From contig JAVKDO010000078.1 of assembly GCA_040222235.1 (NCBI GenBank), positions 38,931 through 102,930 on the forward strand: DNA of 64,000 nucleotides, written 5' to 3'. The DNA is from UBA6059 sp040222235. GTDB taxonomy: Bacteria; Bacteroidota; Bacteroidia; Cytophagales; Cyclobacteriaceae. Under the pieces are notes generated by a model that made no database searches, had not been told where the DNA came from, and was given only the letters and a program-made list of their open reading frames with translations. The position numbers were made by a program, and so were the translations under genes. This document shows positions 43,750-53,500 of this stretch, piece by piece (the stretch's first letter is position 1; the number at the start of each line of letters is the position of its first letter).

Positions 43750-45465
43750 ATGCAAATCATAGAATCACGGGAGCAGTTTGACGCCATCATCGTCGGCTCT
43801 GGCGCTGGAGGAGGCATGTCGGCTAAAGTGCTCGCAGATGCAGGCCTCAGTGTGGCCATTGTGGAAGCAGGGCCTCACTTCGACCCGACCAATCCCGACC
43901 AAATGACCCAACTGAAGTGGCCATGGGAGTCTCCTCGAAGAGGTGCCAGCACCACACGATCATTTGGTGACTTTGATGCAGCCTATGGTGGATGGGAAAT
44001 TGACGGTGAGCCCTACACCCAGGGCGAAGGGTCTCAATTTGACTGGTTTCGCTCGCACATGCTCGGCGGTCGTACCAACCACTGGGGACGTATCTCTCTG
44101 CGATTTGGCCCTAGGGATTTTAAGCGCAGAGATCAGGATGGGCTGAGTGACAATTGGCCGATAGGCTATGAAGATGTCGCACCCTACTATGATAAGGTGG
44201 ACAAACTGATCGGTGTGTTCGGCAGTAAGGAAAACATTCCTAATGAGCCTGATGGCTTCTTCCTCCCAGCACCCAAGCCGCGGCTACACGAACTCTATTA
44301 TATCAAGGCCGCAAGGAAGGCAGGTGTCACTGTGATACCCTCAAGGCTATCAATACTCACCAAGCGCCTCAATAATGAGCGTGGGGTATGCTTCTACTGC
44401 CGACAGTGTAGTCGAAGTTGCGCCATCAAAGCGGACTTCTCTTCGGGTACGTCCCTGATCTTCCCAGCTCAGAAGAGTGGTAGCGTCCAGCTCTTCACCA
44501 ACTGTGTGGTAAAAGAAGTCACAACCAATGCTGAGGGTAAAGCTACTGGTGTATCCTACATCAATAAAGACGATCTGAAAGAGTATCATCTTAAAGGGCG
44601 GACGGTTGTACTGGCAGCTTCTGCTTGTAGTAGTGCCCGCATACTACTCAACTCTAAGAGTGCACAGCATCCCAATGGACTAGGTAATAGTAACGATATC
44701 GTAGGCAAGTATCTCCATGACTCTACGGGCACAGACCGGGCTTTTCTCGTACCCGAAATGCTCAACCGCAAGACCTACAACGAAGATGGCGTGGGTGGCC
44801 TACATGTCTACTCACCCTGGTGGCTCGACAGTAAGAAACTTGACTTTCCTCGTGGCTACCATATAGAGATTTGGGGCGGACTAGGTATGCCCTCTTATGG
44901 ATTCGGCTTTGGCCTAGCGGAAATGAATAAATACGTCAGCGGTGTGGTCGGCGGCTATGGAGACAAGCTACGAGATGATGCAAGGAAATTCTACGGCGCA
45001 ATGATGGGTGTAAGCGGACGTGGAGAAAGCATTCCCATGAAGAGCAACTACTGTGAGATTGATCCAGAAGTGGTCGATCAATGGGGTATCCCAGTGCTGA
45101 AGTTTCACTATCAATGGTCGGATCATGAGCGCAATCAGTCCAAGCACATGCACGACACTTTCGAAGAGATCTTCGACAAGATGGATGCCATTCCGCTAGG
45201 TGAAAAACCAGGTGCTGATAAAGACTATGGCCTGCATAATCCAGGTCGGATCATACATGAGGTGGGTACCACGCGTATGGGTGATGATCTCACTACCTCT
45301 GTGGTCAACAAATATCAGCAGCTGCATGAGGTGCCCAATGTATTTATCGTAGACGGTGGACCTTTCGTCTCTCAAGCTGATAAAAATCCCACATGGACCA
45401 TCCTCGCGCTTTCATGGCGCACTTCAGAATACATCGTTGACCAACTGACTAAAAAGAATATCTGA
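43750..45465 (+). CDS. GMC-family FAD-dependent sugar-type dehydrogenase with Fe-S-like Cys motif
   Basis: The 571-aa flavoprotein starts with a Rossmann FAD-binding motif (AIIVGSGAGGGMSAKVLADAG, written here only in part: GSGAGGGMSAK). It has GGRTNHWGR, the GMC C-terminal domain with the catalytic His in GRIIHEVGTTRMG and an Asn in KNPTWTILAL. Residues 214-224 read CFYCRQCSRSC, a CX2CX2CX3C cluster. Bacterial FAD-dependent glucose dehydrogenases of the GMC family carry an Fe-S cluster in this part of the catalytic subunit, so an electron-transfer cluster is likely here. No export signal is present; it probably travels with the Tat-signal subunit encoded 1 nt downstream. The substrate is probably a sugar, sugar alcohol or glycoside. 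Confidence 0.87.
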   Translation: MQIIESREQFDAIIVGSGAGGGMSAKVLADAGLSVAIVEAGPHFDPTNPDQMTQLKWPWESPRRGASTTRSFGDFDAAYGGWEIDGEPYTQGEGSQFDWFRSHMLGGRTNHWGRISLRFGPRDFKRRDQDGLSDNWPIGYEDVAPYYDKVDKLIGVFGSKENIPNEPDGFFLPAPKPRLHELYYIKAARKAGVTVIPSRLSILTKRLNNERGVCFYCRQCSRSCAIKADFSSGTSLIFPAQKSGSVQLFTNCVVKEVTTNAEGKATGVSYINKDDLKEYHLKGRTVVLAASACSSARILLNSKSAQHPNGLGNSNDIVGKYLHDSTGTDRAFLVPEMLNRKTYNEDGVGGLHVYSPWWLDSKKLDFPRGYHIEIWGGLGMPSYGFGFGLAEMNKYVSGVVGGYGDKLRDDARKFYGAMMGVSGRGESIPMKSNYCEIDPEVVDQWGIPVLKFHYQWSDHERNQSKHMHDTFEEIFDKMDAIPLGEKPGADKDYGLHNPGRIIHEVGTTRMGDDLTTSVVNKYQQLHEVPNVFIVDGGPFVSQADKNPTWTILALSWRTSEYIVDQLTKKNI

Positions 45466-45466
45466 T

Positions 45467-46180
45467 ATGGATCGAAGAGAATCAATGAAATCCCTACTCA
45501 TCGGTACTATGGCCGGTGGCGTCTTGTTGCAAGGTTGCGCTCCAGAGTCGGCAGATACATCCGCCATGCCCGTCTCTAAACCTGAGGATAAAGGCAAATA
45601 TGGTCGAACGATAGAAGAAAAAGCGCGAGATGAAAAGCTCCTTGGTAGTCAAGGTTTCTCGGAGACCGAATTGGCCACTATTGCTATCCTTTGTGATTTG
45701 ATCTTGCCTTCAACGGATTCGGCAGGTGGAGCACTCGATGCTAGCGTCCCTGAGTTCATTGACTTCATCGCTAAGGACATTCCTTCACATGAGCTGCCCA
45801 TTAAAGGTGGGTTGATGTGGCTGGAAAGTCGATCCAACAATACTTTCGGACTACCCTTTGTTAAGCTGACCGATGTACAGCGCAAGAGCCTCCTTGACGA
45901 GATCGCTTATTCTGAGACCGCTGCACCTGAGGTGTCACCAGGAGTAGCTTTCTTTTCGCGGATGCGCAACCTGACGCTGACTGGTTACTACACTACAAAG
46001 ATGGGAATCGAAGATCTTGGCTACAAAGGCAATCAGCCCAACGTCTGGGATGGTGTGCCTCAAGAAGTCTTAGATGAGCATGGCATGGCTTATGACAAAG
46101 CATGGCTCGCGAAGTGCGTAGATCAGTCGAAGAGAGAGGATATCGCCGAATGGGATGATCAGGGTAATTTGCTTACATGA
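45467..46180 (+). CDS. Gluconate 2-dehydrogenase subunit 3-like (gamma) subunit, Tat lipoprotein
   Basis: The 237-aa protein has a twin-arginine-type start (MDRRESMKSLLIG) that ends in a lipobox, lipid-accepting Cys24 (VLLQGCAPE). The body has the subunit-3 family pattern: FSETELATIAILCDLILPSTDSAGGALDASVPEFIDFIA, then AFFSRMRNLTLTGYYTTKMGIEDLGYKG and a C-terminal WD.G.L. In known FAD dehydrogenases this gamma subunit carries the Tat signal for the signal-less catalytic subunit. It begins 1 nt after the GMC gene stop. The usual cytochrome c subunit is not encoded nearby, so the electron acceptor is elsewhere or different. Confidence 0.88.
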   Translation: MDRRESMKSLLIGTMAGGVLLQGCAPESADTSAMPVSKPEDKGKYGRTIEEKARDEKLLGSQGFSETELATIAILCDLILPSTDSAGGALDASVPEFIDFIAKDIPSHELPIKGGLMWLESRSNNTFGLPFVKLTDVQRKSLLDEIAYSETAAPEVSPGVAFFSRMRNLTLTGYYTTKMGIEDLGYKGNQPNVWDGVPQEVLDEHGMAYDKAWLAKCVDQSKREDIAEWDDQGNLLT

Positions 46181-46222
46181 TTTGACCACAATATTGGCAT
46201 GGATCAATGAATGAAGTACGAG

Positions 46223-46684
46223 TTACTTACGAACGAACCACTTGATCCCTCCTTGACGTATTTGATGTCCAGTGATCTCGCCGGTAACGGGATTGCGCAT
46301 CATGCGATCTGTCTTTCCATTGGTAGACGCAATCATCGACCATTCCAGGTTTTCCTTGAACACAATCTGGAGTTCATCAAGATCTGGGGTTTGACCAATA
46401 ATTGGATCAATCTGAGCTTGCACCGTCCCATCGTTCATAATGGTGATAAACTTTGCTTCGGCAAAGTGCTCGATCTTCCAGCTTGGGTCTTTTGCTCTCT
46501 GAATGCGCCAACCCAGCCTAACCTCCTCCCCTGAACGGATCATTGTGATGAGTTTTTCCAGATTGCCGACAACCGAATTGCCATCAGCATCATTTTCATA
46601 AACAAGCTTCCAGTGATTTTGAGCCATCAGCGAACTGGACATCAGGCTCAGCAAAACGAGTATTAAAAACTTCATATTATTCAT
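46223..46684 (-). CDS. Exported unknown protein, tandem paralogue B
   Basis: The start is uncertain: 46684 (MNNMKFLIL) or 46675 (MKFLIL); both keep a signal peptide ending at SLMAQ and fit the end of the upstream gene, while the longer frame runs into that gene. The mature domain has the pattern WKLVYENDADGNSVVGN, LITMIRSGEEVRLGW, IEHFAEAKF and a C-terminal GGIKWFV. The same pattern occurs in the product of the adjacent gene at 46677, so the two arose by tandem duplication. I do not recognise the family and cannot propose a function. Confidence 0.65.
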   Translation of the reverse strand: MNNMKFLILVLLSLMSSSLMAQNHWKLVYENDADGNSVVGNLEKLITMIRSGEEVRLGWRIQRAKDPSWKIEHFAEAKFITIMNDGTVQAQIDPIIGQTPDLDELQIVFKENLEWSMIASTNGKTDRMMRNPVTGEITGHQIRQGGIKWFVRK

Positions 46685-47201
46685 ATAAGGGTGTGTCAAT
46701 AATTGCATTATTAGCCTGCGGATACTCAACAAACCAGGTCATGCGTTGGCGCTGGGGCATATCCCGAATCAATTCTCCGGTTCCCCGGTGGTAAACCTTC
46801 GCGTTAAAAGTCCCGCCAGTGGTGAGCACTGTTTGCCAGATATGGCCTCCTTCTCGAAACTGTTGTTGGTCAATATCAATGTAGTTATCCAACAGTGGGT
46901 GTGCATCTATCACCACCGATACGTCCTTCTCTTGGATTAAAGAAAGGAAAATCGGCTCTGCCATATGCTCTAACCTGAGCGTCGAATCTCCTCGCTCTCG
47001 CTCCCATCCCCACCCGACACGGACAGAGTAGCCATTGCGAATACCCGAGATGAGGTCATCCATACTGCCAGCGACAGGATTGCCCTCACGATCAATTTTA
47101 TAGACCATCCGCCAGCCGGATGGTGACAGCTCGGTTTTACTATCTTGGCAGCTTACCAGGATGGCAGCCATTATACTCAGTGCTAGTATGGTTCTGATCA
47201 T
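46677..47201 (-). CDS. Lipoprotein of unknown function, tandem paralogue A
   Basis: The start at 47201 (MIRTILALSIMAAILVSCQDS) gives a lipoprotein signal with lipid-accepting Cys18; the longer frame adds nine residues. The mature part aligns by eye with the next gene product: GWRMVYKIDREGNPVAGS, LISGIRNGYSVRVGWGWERE, LEHMAEPIF, then a variable beta region and MTWFVEY. The first member is lipid-anchored and the second appears to have only a signal peptide. The genes touch or overlap by 8 nt, so they are translated together. No known family was recognised. Confidence 0.65.
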   Translation of the reverse strand: MIRTILALSIMAAILVSCQDSKTELSPSGWRMVYKIDREGNPVAGSMDDLISGIRNGYSVRVGWGWERERGDSTLRLEHMAEPIFLSLIQEKDVSVVIDAHPLLDNYIDIDQQQFREGGHIWQTVLTTGGTFNAKVYHRGTGELIRDMPQRQRMTWFVEYPQANNAIIDTPLYE

Positions 47202-47332
47202 GTTTGATTTGGTTGGCTGATATATCAAACGGTCTTGAATACTGCACGATCACTGCATTGGTCGGTAGGTAGACGTTTTCCGGTAGGAGGTAAACATTAA
47301 CGGATCGAGCCGTTAGCTCAACCTGACTTATA

Positions 47333-49549
47333 CTACAAATTCAACCAATACGTGATCTTGAAGGTAATGGCGCGTACCCTTGGCCCGCCAAACCGGATGA
47401 AGCGACTTCCTTCATTATAAGCAAAGTAATTATCTGTATAGACCAGGAAGATATCTGATACTGGCTTGAAGCGCCACTGGAGTCGACTGTTAATATTGAG
47501 GTTATCGATCTGACTATTGTACTGAACGAATGTGGTGAAGAAGACCGACTTGGTGAAAGTGAAGTCAAACCTCGGCCCAACAAGAATCAGATTACCTGTC
47601 GTATACGGTGAGGGCAATAGAATTCTGTTGAAAGTGAAATCGATTGAAGTGAAACCAAATGGCTGATATCGATAGCCGATACTTCCTGCCAAGTTGAGTC
47701 TGTGACCATTAAAATATTCCCCTGATCTTGTTCGTAACTCAAAAAAAAGCTTCTTACGCTGGTCAGAAGTGTAACTGGCAATAATCTGCTTATTCACATA
47801 GTCTGTATCTGAAGGTAACTCCACTCCATCAGATCCACTCGGATCAAATGGATCAAACAAGTAAGTGTACTGCTGCCTCAATCTCATACTAAAGCGTGCC
47901 GTGCTCCTCCAGCGTATGTCATACAAGAAATTATAATCCCAATCTAAGAAGCCATAGGTTGAGTTGCCAACCATATCAAAATCGAACCCCGGCCCATGAC
48001 TTTGCACTCCTCCAGTGGCGGGGTACCAGCTATATCGCGTCGTAGTGGCCAACTGTCGGATGTCTGTTCGCCGCACAAATCCAGCTTCTGGATTGAACCC
48101 TTCTCCTACAACTTGCGAAAATATACGTGACGACCACCTGAGATCACTGTACTCTAGTTCTAACCCAGCGGAGTAGGCGTCATCAGGCTGAAACTCCTCA
48201 AAAGTATGGTGAACGAATGCTTTGCCATTCCATCTATTATTTGCGGTAGCAAGATTAAAATCTGAACCTATCGTACGGTTGAACTGGCTAAAGTCTGCAT
48301 GGTTGTATTCCTCTTTATCATCAAAGGTTTGCTTGTTAACGAATAGGAAATTCACATTTGATCGCTCGAATACTTTTTGTTGCAGGGAGAGCACCGTGTA
48401 GTTGTAGGAGGGCAATCCGTTATCATCATTGCGACCCGTCTGCATCGATAGAAAGCCAAGACGTAGGTCATCATTGAGCTTACCGCTGAGTCTGGCTCCA
48501 AAAGGAATAGGGTTCTGAATATTTTGACCTGTGGCGGTATCCTGGGCCACACCTATGCGTCGGCTAAAGAAGGGTCGTGTATTTCGATTACCGTAAGCCG
48601 AGAAGAGATCTGCGTTCTCTAAAAAGAACTGTCGCCGCTCTGGAAAGAATATCTCAAAGCGATCCAAATTGGTCACTTGCTGATCGACTTCTACCTGTGA
48701 GAAATCGGGGTTTACAGTAAGATCAAGGTTCAACCCCGGTGTGACTGCATATTTCAAGTCAAATCCTGCTGCAAGATCATTCTCCTGTGGAGTACCTTCT
48801 TCAAAATCTCTGTTGGAGCTAGCTGCTACGTAAGGAATCACAGAAATATTTGTACCTGGTTTTCCGGTAGGTCGGTCCCACTTCATCTCACGCATGGTGG
48901 CCATATTCACGATAGAGAAATTGCGCTCGATCGGTGACCAGGTCGATCGCTCTGCGAACTCACTATCGATTCTGTAGAAGTTGATATTCCAGCTTTCAGC
49001 ATTCTCTGCAAAACGAAGTGTCTTCAGCGGTATCGCCATTTCAGCAATCCAATAGCTTCCATACTGCTTAGCATTGCCGTACCATTTATTATCCCAGTCG
49101 CGATTGAATGCACCTTGACCAGAGCCTCCATTGGTGATAAGCGCTTCACGTCTTACTCCAAAAGGATTAATCCCAAATAGAACCCCATTGGTTTTGTCTT
49201 TGAAGGAATCAAAAATGACAGAAAAACTGTCGTTGGCCTCTCCGCGAAAATCACGGCGTAGTGAGGGCGTGATATAGGTACGGTCTGCCTCTTGGTTCTG
49301 CATGATGCCTAGTACGTAAATGAACTGATCATCATACAGTATTCGAGCTACTGTCTGAGACTCTGCTAAAGAGGTGTCATATGGGAAGTACTGTGTGAAA
49401 TCGTAGGCAGAATCCGCTTGAAACCAAGCCTCCTCTACGATACCATCCAGCTTAATTGCCGTATCGGTCTCTTTGAGCATAATCGACTGAGCAAAAAGTG
49501 AGGAGCTGACCAATAGTAAGCCCACAATAAAAGGTAATCTTCCCAACAT
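47333..49549 (-). CDS. DUF5916 protein with CBM9-like N-terminal domain
   Basis: The start at 49549 (MLGRLPFIVGLLLVSSSLFAQ) gives a signal peptide; Met at 49558 is three codons earlier. The 738-aa protein begins with a CBM9-like domain (IKLDGIVEEAWFQAD, FIYVLGIMQNQ, WNINFYRIDSEFAERSTWSP) that ends near residue 215. A DUF5916 region follows, with VNPDFSQVEVDQQVTNLDRFEIFFPERRQFFLEN, PFFSRRIG and a series of alternating strands with aromatic ends that look like an outer-membrane beta-barrel. The last strand is AITFKITYWLNL. The family is common in Bacteroidota and Acidobacteria and its function is unknown. Confidence 0.88.
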   Translation of the reverse strand: MLGRLPFIVGLLLVSSSLFAQSIMLKETDTAIKLDGIVEEAWFQADSAYDFTQYFPYDTSLAESQTVARILYDDQFIYVLGIMQNQEADRTYITPSLRRDFRGEANDSFSVIFDSFKDKTNGVLFGINPFGVRREALITNGGSGQGAFNRDWDNKWYGNAKQYGSYWIAEMAIPLKTLRFAENAESWNINFYRIDSEFAERSTWSPIERNFSIVNMATMREMKWDRPTGKPGTNISVIPYVAASSNRDFEEGTPQENDLAAGFDLKYAVTPGLNLDLTVNPDFSQVEVDQQVTNLDRFEIFFPERRQFFLENADLFSAYGNRNTRPFFSRRIGVAQDTATGQNIQNPIPFGARLSGKLNDDLRLGFLSMQTGRNDDNGLPSYNYTVLSLQQKVFERSNVNFLFVNKQTFDDKEEYNHADFSQFNRTIGSDFNLATANNRWNGKAFVHHTFEEFQPDDAYSAGLELEYSDLRWSSRIFSQVVGEGFNPEAGFVRRTDIRQLATTTRYSWYPATGGVQSHGPGFDFDMVGNSTYGFLDWDYNFLYDIRWRSTARFSMRLRQQYTYLFDPFDPSGSDGVELPSDTDYVNKQIIASYTSDQRKKLFFELRTRSGEYFNGHRLNLAGSIGYRYQPFGFTSIDFTFNRILLPSPYTTGNLILVGPRFDFTFTKSVFFTTFVQYNSQIDNLNINSRLQWRFKPVSDIFLVYTDNYFAYNEGSRFIRFGGPRVRAITFKITYWLNL

Positions 49550-49622
49550 TGAGCGCAATTTAAGCTTGTTGGGAGTAGATGAGGTGGGGAATTATACGAG
49601 TGGAGTGCGAAAAGAGAATGGT

Positions 49623-49655
49623 AAAAAAGCCCTGAACATTCACAATGTCCAGGGC
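49623..49655 (-). terminator. Terminator after the 97-aa hypothetical gene
   Basis: On the minus strand GCCCTG-G-ACATT pairs with AATGT-T-CAGGGC around a GTG loop (6 + 5 bp), followed by TTTTTTAC. It lies 20 bp after the stop of the gene at 49676 and opposite the upstream region of the DUF5916 gene. Confidence 0.8.
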
Positions 49656-49675
49656 CGAATGACTGTGATTTCTTA

Positions 49676-49966
49676 TCAGAGAATCACACTAAATATGCAC
49701 CTAATAGGTATCGAAAGATCATTCTTAAGCAGAACTCTCTTTTCAGTCACGGCCCAGATGGTCGCTTCGGTTTCTTTTATGTCTCCATCCTCTGTTTCAA
49801 ACATGATTCTGGTAGGAAGCTTATGTGTGTTGCCCAGACGCATGCCGCGATGTATTTCTCTGAGGCGATCTTCTCTTTCTTCTTGATCATCTAGTACTTC
49901 TCTTTTGGCATAACTGACCTGATCAAGACTGTATTTATCTATTTTGACTAATGTGTTTGTCTGCAT
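49676..49966 (-). CDS. Small conserved cytoplasmic protein of unknown function
   Basis: This product has 96 or 98 residues, depending on start: Met at 49972 or the Met at 49966 (MQTNTLVKIDKYSL). It has no signal peptide. A charged helix (EEREDRLREIHRGMRLGN) is followed by a small beta domain (RIMFETEDGDIKETEATIWAVTEKRVLLKNDLSIPIRCIFSV). The pattern resembles short hypothetical proteins found in many Cytophagales, possibly beta-barrel regulators, but I cannot name a family. A strong terminator follows it. Confidence 0.6.
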   Translation of the reverse strand: MQTNTLVKIDKYSLDQVSYAKREVLDDQEEREDRLREIHRGMRLGNTHKLPTRIMFETEDGDIKETEATIWAVTEKRVLLKNDLSIPIRCIFSVIL

Positions 49967-50021
49967 TATCATATGTTTTAGTTGTAAGTATTATTTGATT
50001 GCGGGTATTCCGAATCTATAC

Positions 50022-50324
50022 TCACTCGTAAAACAGCCATTGATGATAATAGAGATAAGCTTCAAAACTTGTCTTTGGGTAGGTCTCCAAGATCTGCTCA
50101 TCCCTGAGGACGAACTGGAAAGCATCTTTGACCTCCTTCGATTTAGGTCCGCCTAGAATCAGGCCTTTGCGCTCTTGGGTATATTGGAAATGATTTGTTT
50201 TGACCTCTATTTCGGACTCTTCCTGAGCAATCGAAGCATGAAGCCCAGTAGGCACACCAACTAGTAACAGCAGGCATAGCCAATTGGCTACTATGCTTGT
50301 GAATCGATATTTGATTTGGTGCAT
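50022..50324 (-). CDS. Small exported protein of unknown function
   Basis: The 100-aa protein has a signal-peptide-like N-terminus (IVANWLCLLLLVGVPTGLHA). A short mature part follows with the motif NHFQYTQERKGLILGGPKSKEV and a helical tail ending YYHQWLFYE. No cysteine or known domain is visible. The intact frame and hydrophobic start support a real gene; the function is unknown. The 216 bp before the next gene contain that gene's terminator. Confidence 0.5.
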   Translation of the reverse strand: MHQIKYRFTSIVANWLCLLLLVGVPTGLHASIAQEESEIEVKTNHFQYTQERKGLILGGPKSKEVKDAFQFVLRDEQILETYPKTSFEAYLYYHQWLFYE

Positions 50325-50483
50325 CTAAAGAATTTAAAAATGATCTATAACATGGGGCATCATATCTCCCGCAGATGTATTGACTCCAAAACCAGGGAAA
50401 AGGTTTTGTTTTTTTATAATCTCCTCTTTTTGATATCTCAACGGCAAGCTGACAACAATCAATAAAACCTGGGTTTAGAGCAA

Positions 50484-50519
50484 AACAAAAAGGCCAACCT
50501 TCGTTTAGAAAGCTGGCCT
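50484..50519 (-). terminator. Terminator after the 1.7-kaa T9SS gene
   Basis: On the minus strand AGGCCA (50519-50514) pairs with TGGCCT (50496-50491), extended by AAG/CTT inside, and is followed by TTTTTGTTTTG. It lies 22 bp after the stop at 50541. Confidence 0.75.
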
Positions 50520-50540
50520 CTTGCCTCAGAACAACCTACT

Positions 50541-53500
50541 TTATCTCTTGATAAACTTGCCTGTCAGTACTGTCTGACCTTCTACCAACTGATATAGATA
50601 GATACCCTGCTTGAGCTGACCCACGTCAAATCTCGCCTCCCAGTTAAATCCAATATTGCTCATTTCACGCTCGTTGACAATCTGACCATCCAAGGTGTAG
50701 AGCCTGGCAAGAGGAGCTCTTGCAAATGTTTGGTCTGACAGCTCAATGGAGAATATATCCTGAACGGGATTAGGATAAGCTTTCAATTGACCCTTTCTGA
50801 TAAGGTCTTCTATGCCTGTGACCTGCTGTCCAGCGCCATTGACAGTCTCAGATATATCTGATTCACAGCCGTCGATATTCACTTTGACCTGTATCTGCGC
50901 TTGTACTCCTACCGGAATTTGGTAGGTCGGGCCTGTTGCGCCATCTACGGTCACATTATCTCTAAACCATTGATTGCCCTCTGGGCTGGTAGATGTAAAT
51001 ATGACCATCTGACTAGCCTCATCCAGTACGCTTGAAATGCCCGGCTGAGGAGGGAATGCGCAGAATGATTCCGTGACGGGCTCGGCCTCCTCAAGGTCGT
51101 TTTCTCCCAATGAAGTAGTAATCGTAACCAAACCAGGGCCAGTGATGACCAGATTGCCATTAAAGATCTCAGCCGGGCCTTCTATAGTATATATGATCGG
51201 TGCGCCTCCAGGAGTTGTTGATGGCAGTGCTATTTCTTCTCCAGCCTTAGCTTCCTCCGGTAGCTCCACTGTATTAATAACAGTCTGAGCTAGTCCAATA
51301 TCTATAAACAGCGACGCAGGATTTGGACTGTTGAAGTTGTCATTGCCTACCTGTGTGGCAGTAATCTTCACGAGACCTGCACTTTCAAAGAACACTTTGG
51401 TTCCAACCAGGCGTGCAGGACCTTCCACAGTAAGAGATACCTCTAGGCCAACACTGCTCGTGGCAGTAATCACAGATGAGTCACCCGGAACAAAAGGCCC
51501 TCCTGAATTGCTAATCATCAACTCCTGGTCACCTTTGGCTACTTCAAAAGATCGAGAATAGCTTGCTGCATTGTAAAGGTCATTTCCTGCCTGGCTGGCA
51601 GAGACGGTCACTGTACCGACACCTGTGATTTTCAAGCCATCTGCTGTATTCTCAGCAGGCCCCTCTACCTCTATAGAGAGTGGTAGCTCAGAGTCAACGG
51701 TAACTGTATAAGGTATGGTCTGATCTGCGTACTGCACATCCTCCAGTTCTGAGAAGGTGATCACTTGATCTCCCTTGGAGATTTTGAATAGTCGGATCAC
51801 ATTAGTGGCCGCATTGAAGAAATCATTGCCCACCTGGACTGCCGTCACTACGACATCACCCGTACCCGTAATTAGCGCGATAGAATCCGTGATGGTTACT
51901 GGTCCCACGGCAGTGAAAGTTACATTCAAACCACTGGTGGCCTGTGCATCTAGCGTGATGATGCTATCACTCACCAGACTGTTGCTGATCAAAGCAAAGT
52001 TGATCGACTGGTTTGACTTATCTACAATACCGTCACAGTCATTGTCTTTCCCATCTGGTAGTAGTGGTGCACCGGGGTAGACATCCGGATCAGCATCATT
52101 GCAGTCACCCTTCTCAGCAACATAGCCGGTCGGCTGATCGCATTCAATCAGAACATCATTTTCAATACCAATACCATCTCCATCGGAATCTTTGTACCAT
52201 GTGGGTGCGGGTGTCTTTTCCGTGCCACACAGTAGCAAGGTCTTGAATGTCCTAACTGCTGAAAAGTCCGACTTAGCAGGTGTGTCATCATTGTCGCAGA
52301 CTGCAAGTACGCTTACTTCATAAAGCGTACTGTCAGTCAGGCCTGCTAGCGCAAATGAGTTTGTGGCAGAAGTTCCGGTTGCTGATAGCACATCGCTATT
52401 GGCCGTCTCGTAGAGGATCTCATAGGTCGCGTCTGCAGCGACTGAGTTCCAGTTGACTGTAGCAGTTTCATCAGTGATATCAGCAACGGTCACATTTTGG
52501 GGTACCGTGAGGGGAATCGCATTGTAAGTAAGTGTAATACTCTCCTCGTCAAAACATCCCTTATCATTATCAGTCACACGGATCGTATAACTACCATCAG
52601 GTATATCGTCAAAGGTGATACCAGTAGCTCCATCGGTAACATCAGCTTGTTGTACTTCATTTTGTCCTTGAAGCAACTGCACATTGTAGGAGCTCGGCGC
52701 ATTGGTAGAGGTCATCGTGATCGCCACACTTCCACTCCCGGGAAGCGCGCAACCCTCACCATCGGTGACAATATCCGTAATGACTGGAGTATCCTGTGCA
52801 CCTTGCGCTACCGTAAATGTTCTTGCCACTGAAGACTCACAGCCTGTGGCGTCTTCGACCACCTTAACGGTGTAGTCACCAGCTTCGAGACCAGAGTAAA
52901 CAGGCCCTCCTGTGAAATCAGGACTGCCAGTAGCTGATGATCCATTCCACCAGCTGAAGGTGAAACCATCGGTCTGTCCTGTAATGGTAAGCTGACCACT
53001 GGCATTATTACCACAACCTCCATTAGGCACTGAAGTAGCGTCGTTGACTACAGGGTCAGTTTGATCGATACCTATCGTAAATATTTCACTCAAGGATCGG
53101 CATCCGGTTGCATCATTTACTGCTACTACGGTGTAGGTGCCAGCACCTAATCCTGTATAAGAACCATTATTAGTATCATCCGGTGTGGATTTAGCAACAC
53201 CACCAATTGACCATTCGAAAGTGTAGCCGTTAGTCTGTCCAACATCCGCTGTAATGTCGATTCGACCGTCTGGGGTTCCTACACAGACTTCACTGTCAGA
53301 AAACAATCCATCATCAAGCACTGGATTGACCTTATCAAGGTCAATAGTCTCTTCTGAAGAGACTTCACAGCCCGTGGCATCATCTCTTACAACTACCGTA
53401 TAGGTACCCGCAACAAGGTCAGCGAGCTCCGAATCTGTACCGATTTCTGTATCAAGATCGTTGGATGAGTACCACCGATAGGTATACCCTACTGTAGTGG

